32,617 bases of DNA from DATBLE01 sp050258035 (GTDB taxonomy: Bacteria; Actinomycetota; Thermoleophilia; Gaiellales; Gaiellaceae): NCBI GenBank assembly GCA_050258035.1, contig JBLMYA010000100.1:1-32617 (forward strand). Direction: 5' to 3'. Position numbers and translations under genes: made by a program. The notes under the pieces were generated by a model. The model worked only from the letters and a program-made list of their open reading frames with translations. It was not told the origin of the DNA and did no database searches. Position 1 is the first letter of the stretch. Each line of letters opens with the position of its first letter. Shown here in pieces: positions 31,721 to 32,617 of this stretch.

Positions 31721-32616
31721 ACCTCGTGGCGCAGCCTCGCGGCCTCGGCGGCTGCGGCGGCACGCCAGTCGTCGTCTCCGCTCCTGAACGCGTACAGCAC
31801 GGAGCGCGAGGCGACGACGAGAGCGCTCGCCGGGCCACTGGTGAACGCGCGGGCGATGTCTGCGGGGGTCGCGCCCTGCGCGCCGACGCCCGGAAGGAGC
31901 AGGATCGCCTGGGGCAGGAGCTTCCGCGCCTCGCCGATCGCACGCGGGTAGGTCGCCCCGACGACGGCGCCGACGTTCGAGAGGCCGCAGTCGGCGACGA
32001 GCTCCTCGCCGAGCTCCTGGACGAGCAGCGCCACCTGGTGCCAGAGGGGCCGACCGTCGGACAGCGTCAGGTCCTGGACGTCGACCGAGCCCGCGTTCGA
32101 CGTCTTGACGAGGCAGAAAAGGCCTCCTCCCCCGCGGCGGCAGGCGGCGACGAACGGTTCGAGCGAGTCGCGGCCGAGGTAGGTGTTGACGGTCAGGGCG
32201 TCTGCGACCGCGTCCCCTTCGACCCGGGGCTCGAGGTAGGCCTCGGCGTATGCGCGCGCAGTCGAGCCGATGTCGCCGCGCTTGCCGTCGGCGATCACGA
32301 GCAACCCCGCGCTGCGGGCGTAGCGCGCGACCCGCTCGAAGGCGGCGATCCCGTCGGCGCCCATCACCTCGAAGAAGGCGAGCTGGGGCTTGACCGCCAC
32401 GCAGTAGGGGGCGACCGCGTCGATGATCCCGCAGCAGAAGCGGGCAGTCGCCTCGGCGGCCGCCGGCCGGCCGACGTGGGCGTCGCCCCGGAGCTCGAGC
32501 GGGAGGAGGTCGAGCCTCGGATCGAGCCCGACGACGAGCTGGCTTCGTCGTTGGCCGACCCCACCCGCCCGGCGGTGGGCGGAGGGGGGGGTCGCGGCCG
32601 CGGTCCCCCACTCCAA
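31699..32616 (-). CDS. pyrF: orotidine-5'-phosphate decarboxylase, type 2
   Basis: An approximately 305-residue OMP decarboxylase making UMP. SQLVVGLDPRLDLLP opens the barrel, AVKPQLAFFE supplies a catalytic-site Lys (76), and ADGKRGDIGSTARAYAEA (109-126) gives the Asp-x-Lys-x2-Asp centre, with VNTYLG and PGVGAQG later on. The only in-frame start in the window is a TTG at 32616, almost at the edge, and the first 20 residues fit the family weakly, so the true start may be beyond the window. An eight-base G run (32584-32591) lies in this region. Confidence 0.9.
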   Translation of the reverse strand: MEWGTAAATPPSAHRRAGGVGQRRSQLVVGLDPRLDLLPLELRGDAHVGRPAAAEATARFCCGIIDAVAPYCVAVKPQLAFFEVMGADGIAAFERVARYARSAGLLVIADGKRGDIGSTARAYAEAYLEPRVEGDAVADALTVNTYLGRDSLEPFVAACRRGGGGLFCLVKTSNAGSVDVQDLTLSDGRPLWHQVALLVQELGEELVADCGLSNVGAVVGATYPRAIGEARKLLPQAILLLPGVGAQGATPADIARAFTSGPASALVVASRSVLYAFRSGDDDWRAAAAAEAARLRHEVWAVSGW

Positions 32617-32617
32617 C

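Noticed and set aside
1..32617. tRNA, rRNA, CRISPR arrays, replication origin
   Set aside because: No tRNA-like cloverleaf, spaced repeats or DnaA-box clusters were noticed by eye; a covariance-model search was not possible.

Overview
The window is a very GC-rich, gene-dense bacterial chromosome segment. Gene content, short overlaps and the combination FabI / YbdK ligase / M29 aminopeptidase / DacF-type carboxypeptidase suggest a deep-branching actinobacterium; my best guess, from family knowledge only, is class Thermoleophilia (Gaiella / Solirubrobacter-like). I see no tRNA, rRNA, CRISPR, IS element or prophage. Almost every base is coding.

Layout. (1) 1-2550: Nudix hydrolase (cut by the window edge) divergent from a lone cyclic-nucleotide-binding domain; a lipoprotein and a serine hydrolase on the minus strand with two operator-like palindromes; a Rid-family protein. 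(2) 2170-6838, plus strand, tightly overlapping: Rid protein, YbdK ligase, secreted beta-propeller-like protein, a peroxiredoxin with an in-frame TGA exactly at the catalytic Cys position, and a large GT-C-like membrane protein. (3) 6823-9313: decay zone with a truncated vanadium haloperoxidase, a small DUF4242-like gene, and a LuxR-type (LAL) regulator lacking its ATPase half and carrying an internal deletion and frameshift. (4) 9358-12147: fabI, a divergent SDR, and an M29 aminopeptidase. (5) 12159-17328, minus-strand housekeeping operon: HAD phosphatase, acpS, nnrD/E, alr, CCA/poly(A) polymerase, methyltransferase; arfB is divergent. (6) 17884-19320: secreted clan-A glycoside hydrolase, followed by a strong hairpin. 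(7) 19379-24587, minus strand: nitroreductase, uracil-DNA glycosylase, rplM, rpsI, glmM, glmS. (8) 24598-26095: HKD phospholipase-D-like protein and a small membrane protein. (9) 26146-32616, minus strand: pyrF, LysM protein, dacF, fruK-like kinase, guaB, guaA.

Functionally the housekeeping blocks link nucleotide synthesis (pyrF, guaA, guaB), cell-wall precursors (glmM, glmS, alr, dacF), fatty-acid synthesis (fabI, acpS) and translation (rplM, rpsI, arfB).

The main discovery candidate is the peroxiredoxin at 4440-4898. It is open in one frame except for a TGA at codon 45, in the Thr-x-x-[Cys] active-site motif; it has no Cys anywhere, and a hairpin follows the TGA at the distance expected of a bacterial SECIS. 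It is best read as a selenocysteine-dependent peroxiredoxin. A second theme is promoter architecture: five divergent gene pairs have starts only 10-40 bp apart, with TANNNT-like -10 boxes 6-8 bp before each start. This suggests compact bidirectional promoters giving leaderless mRNAs.
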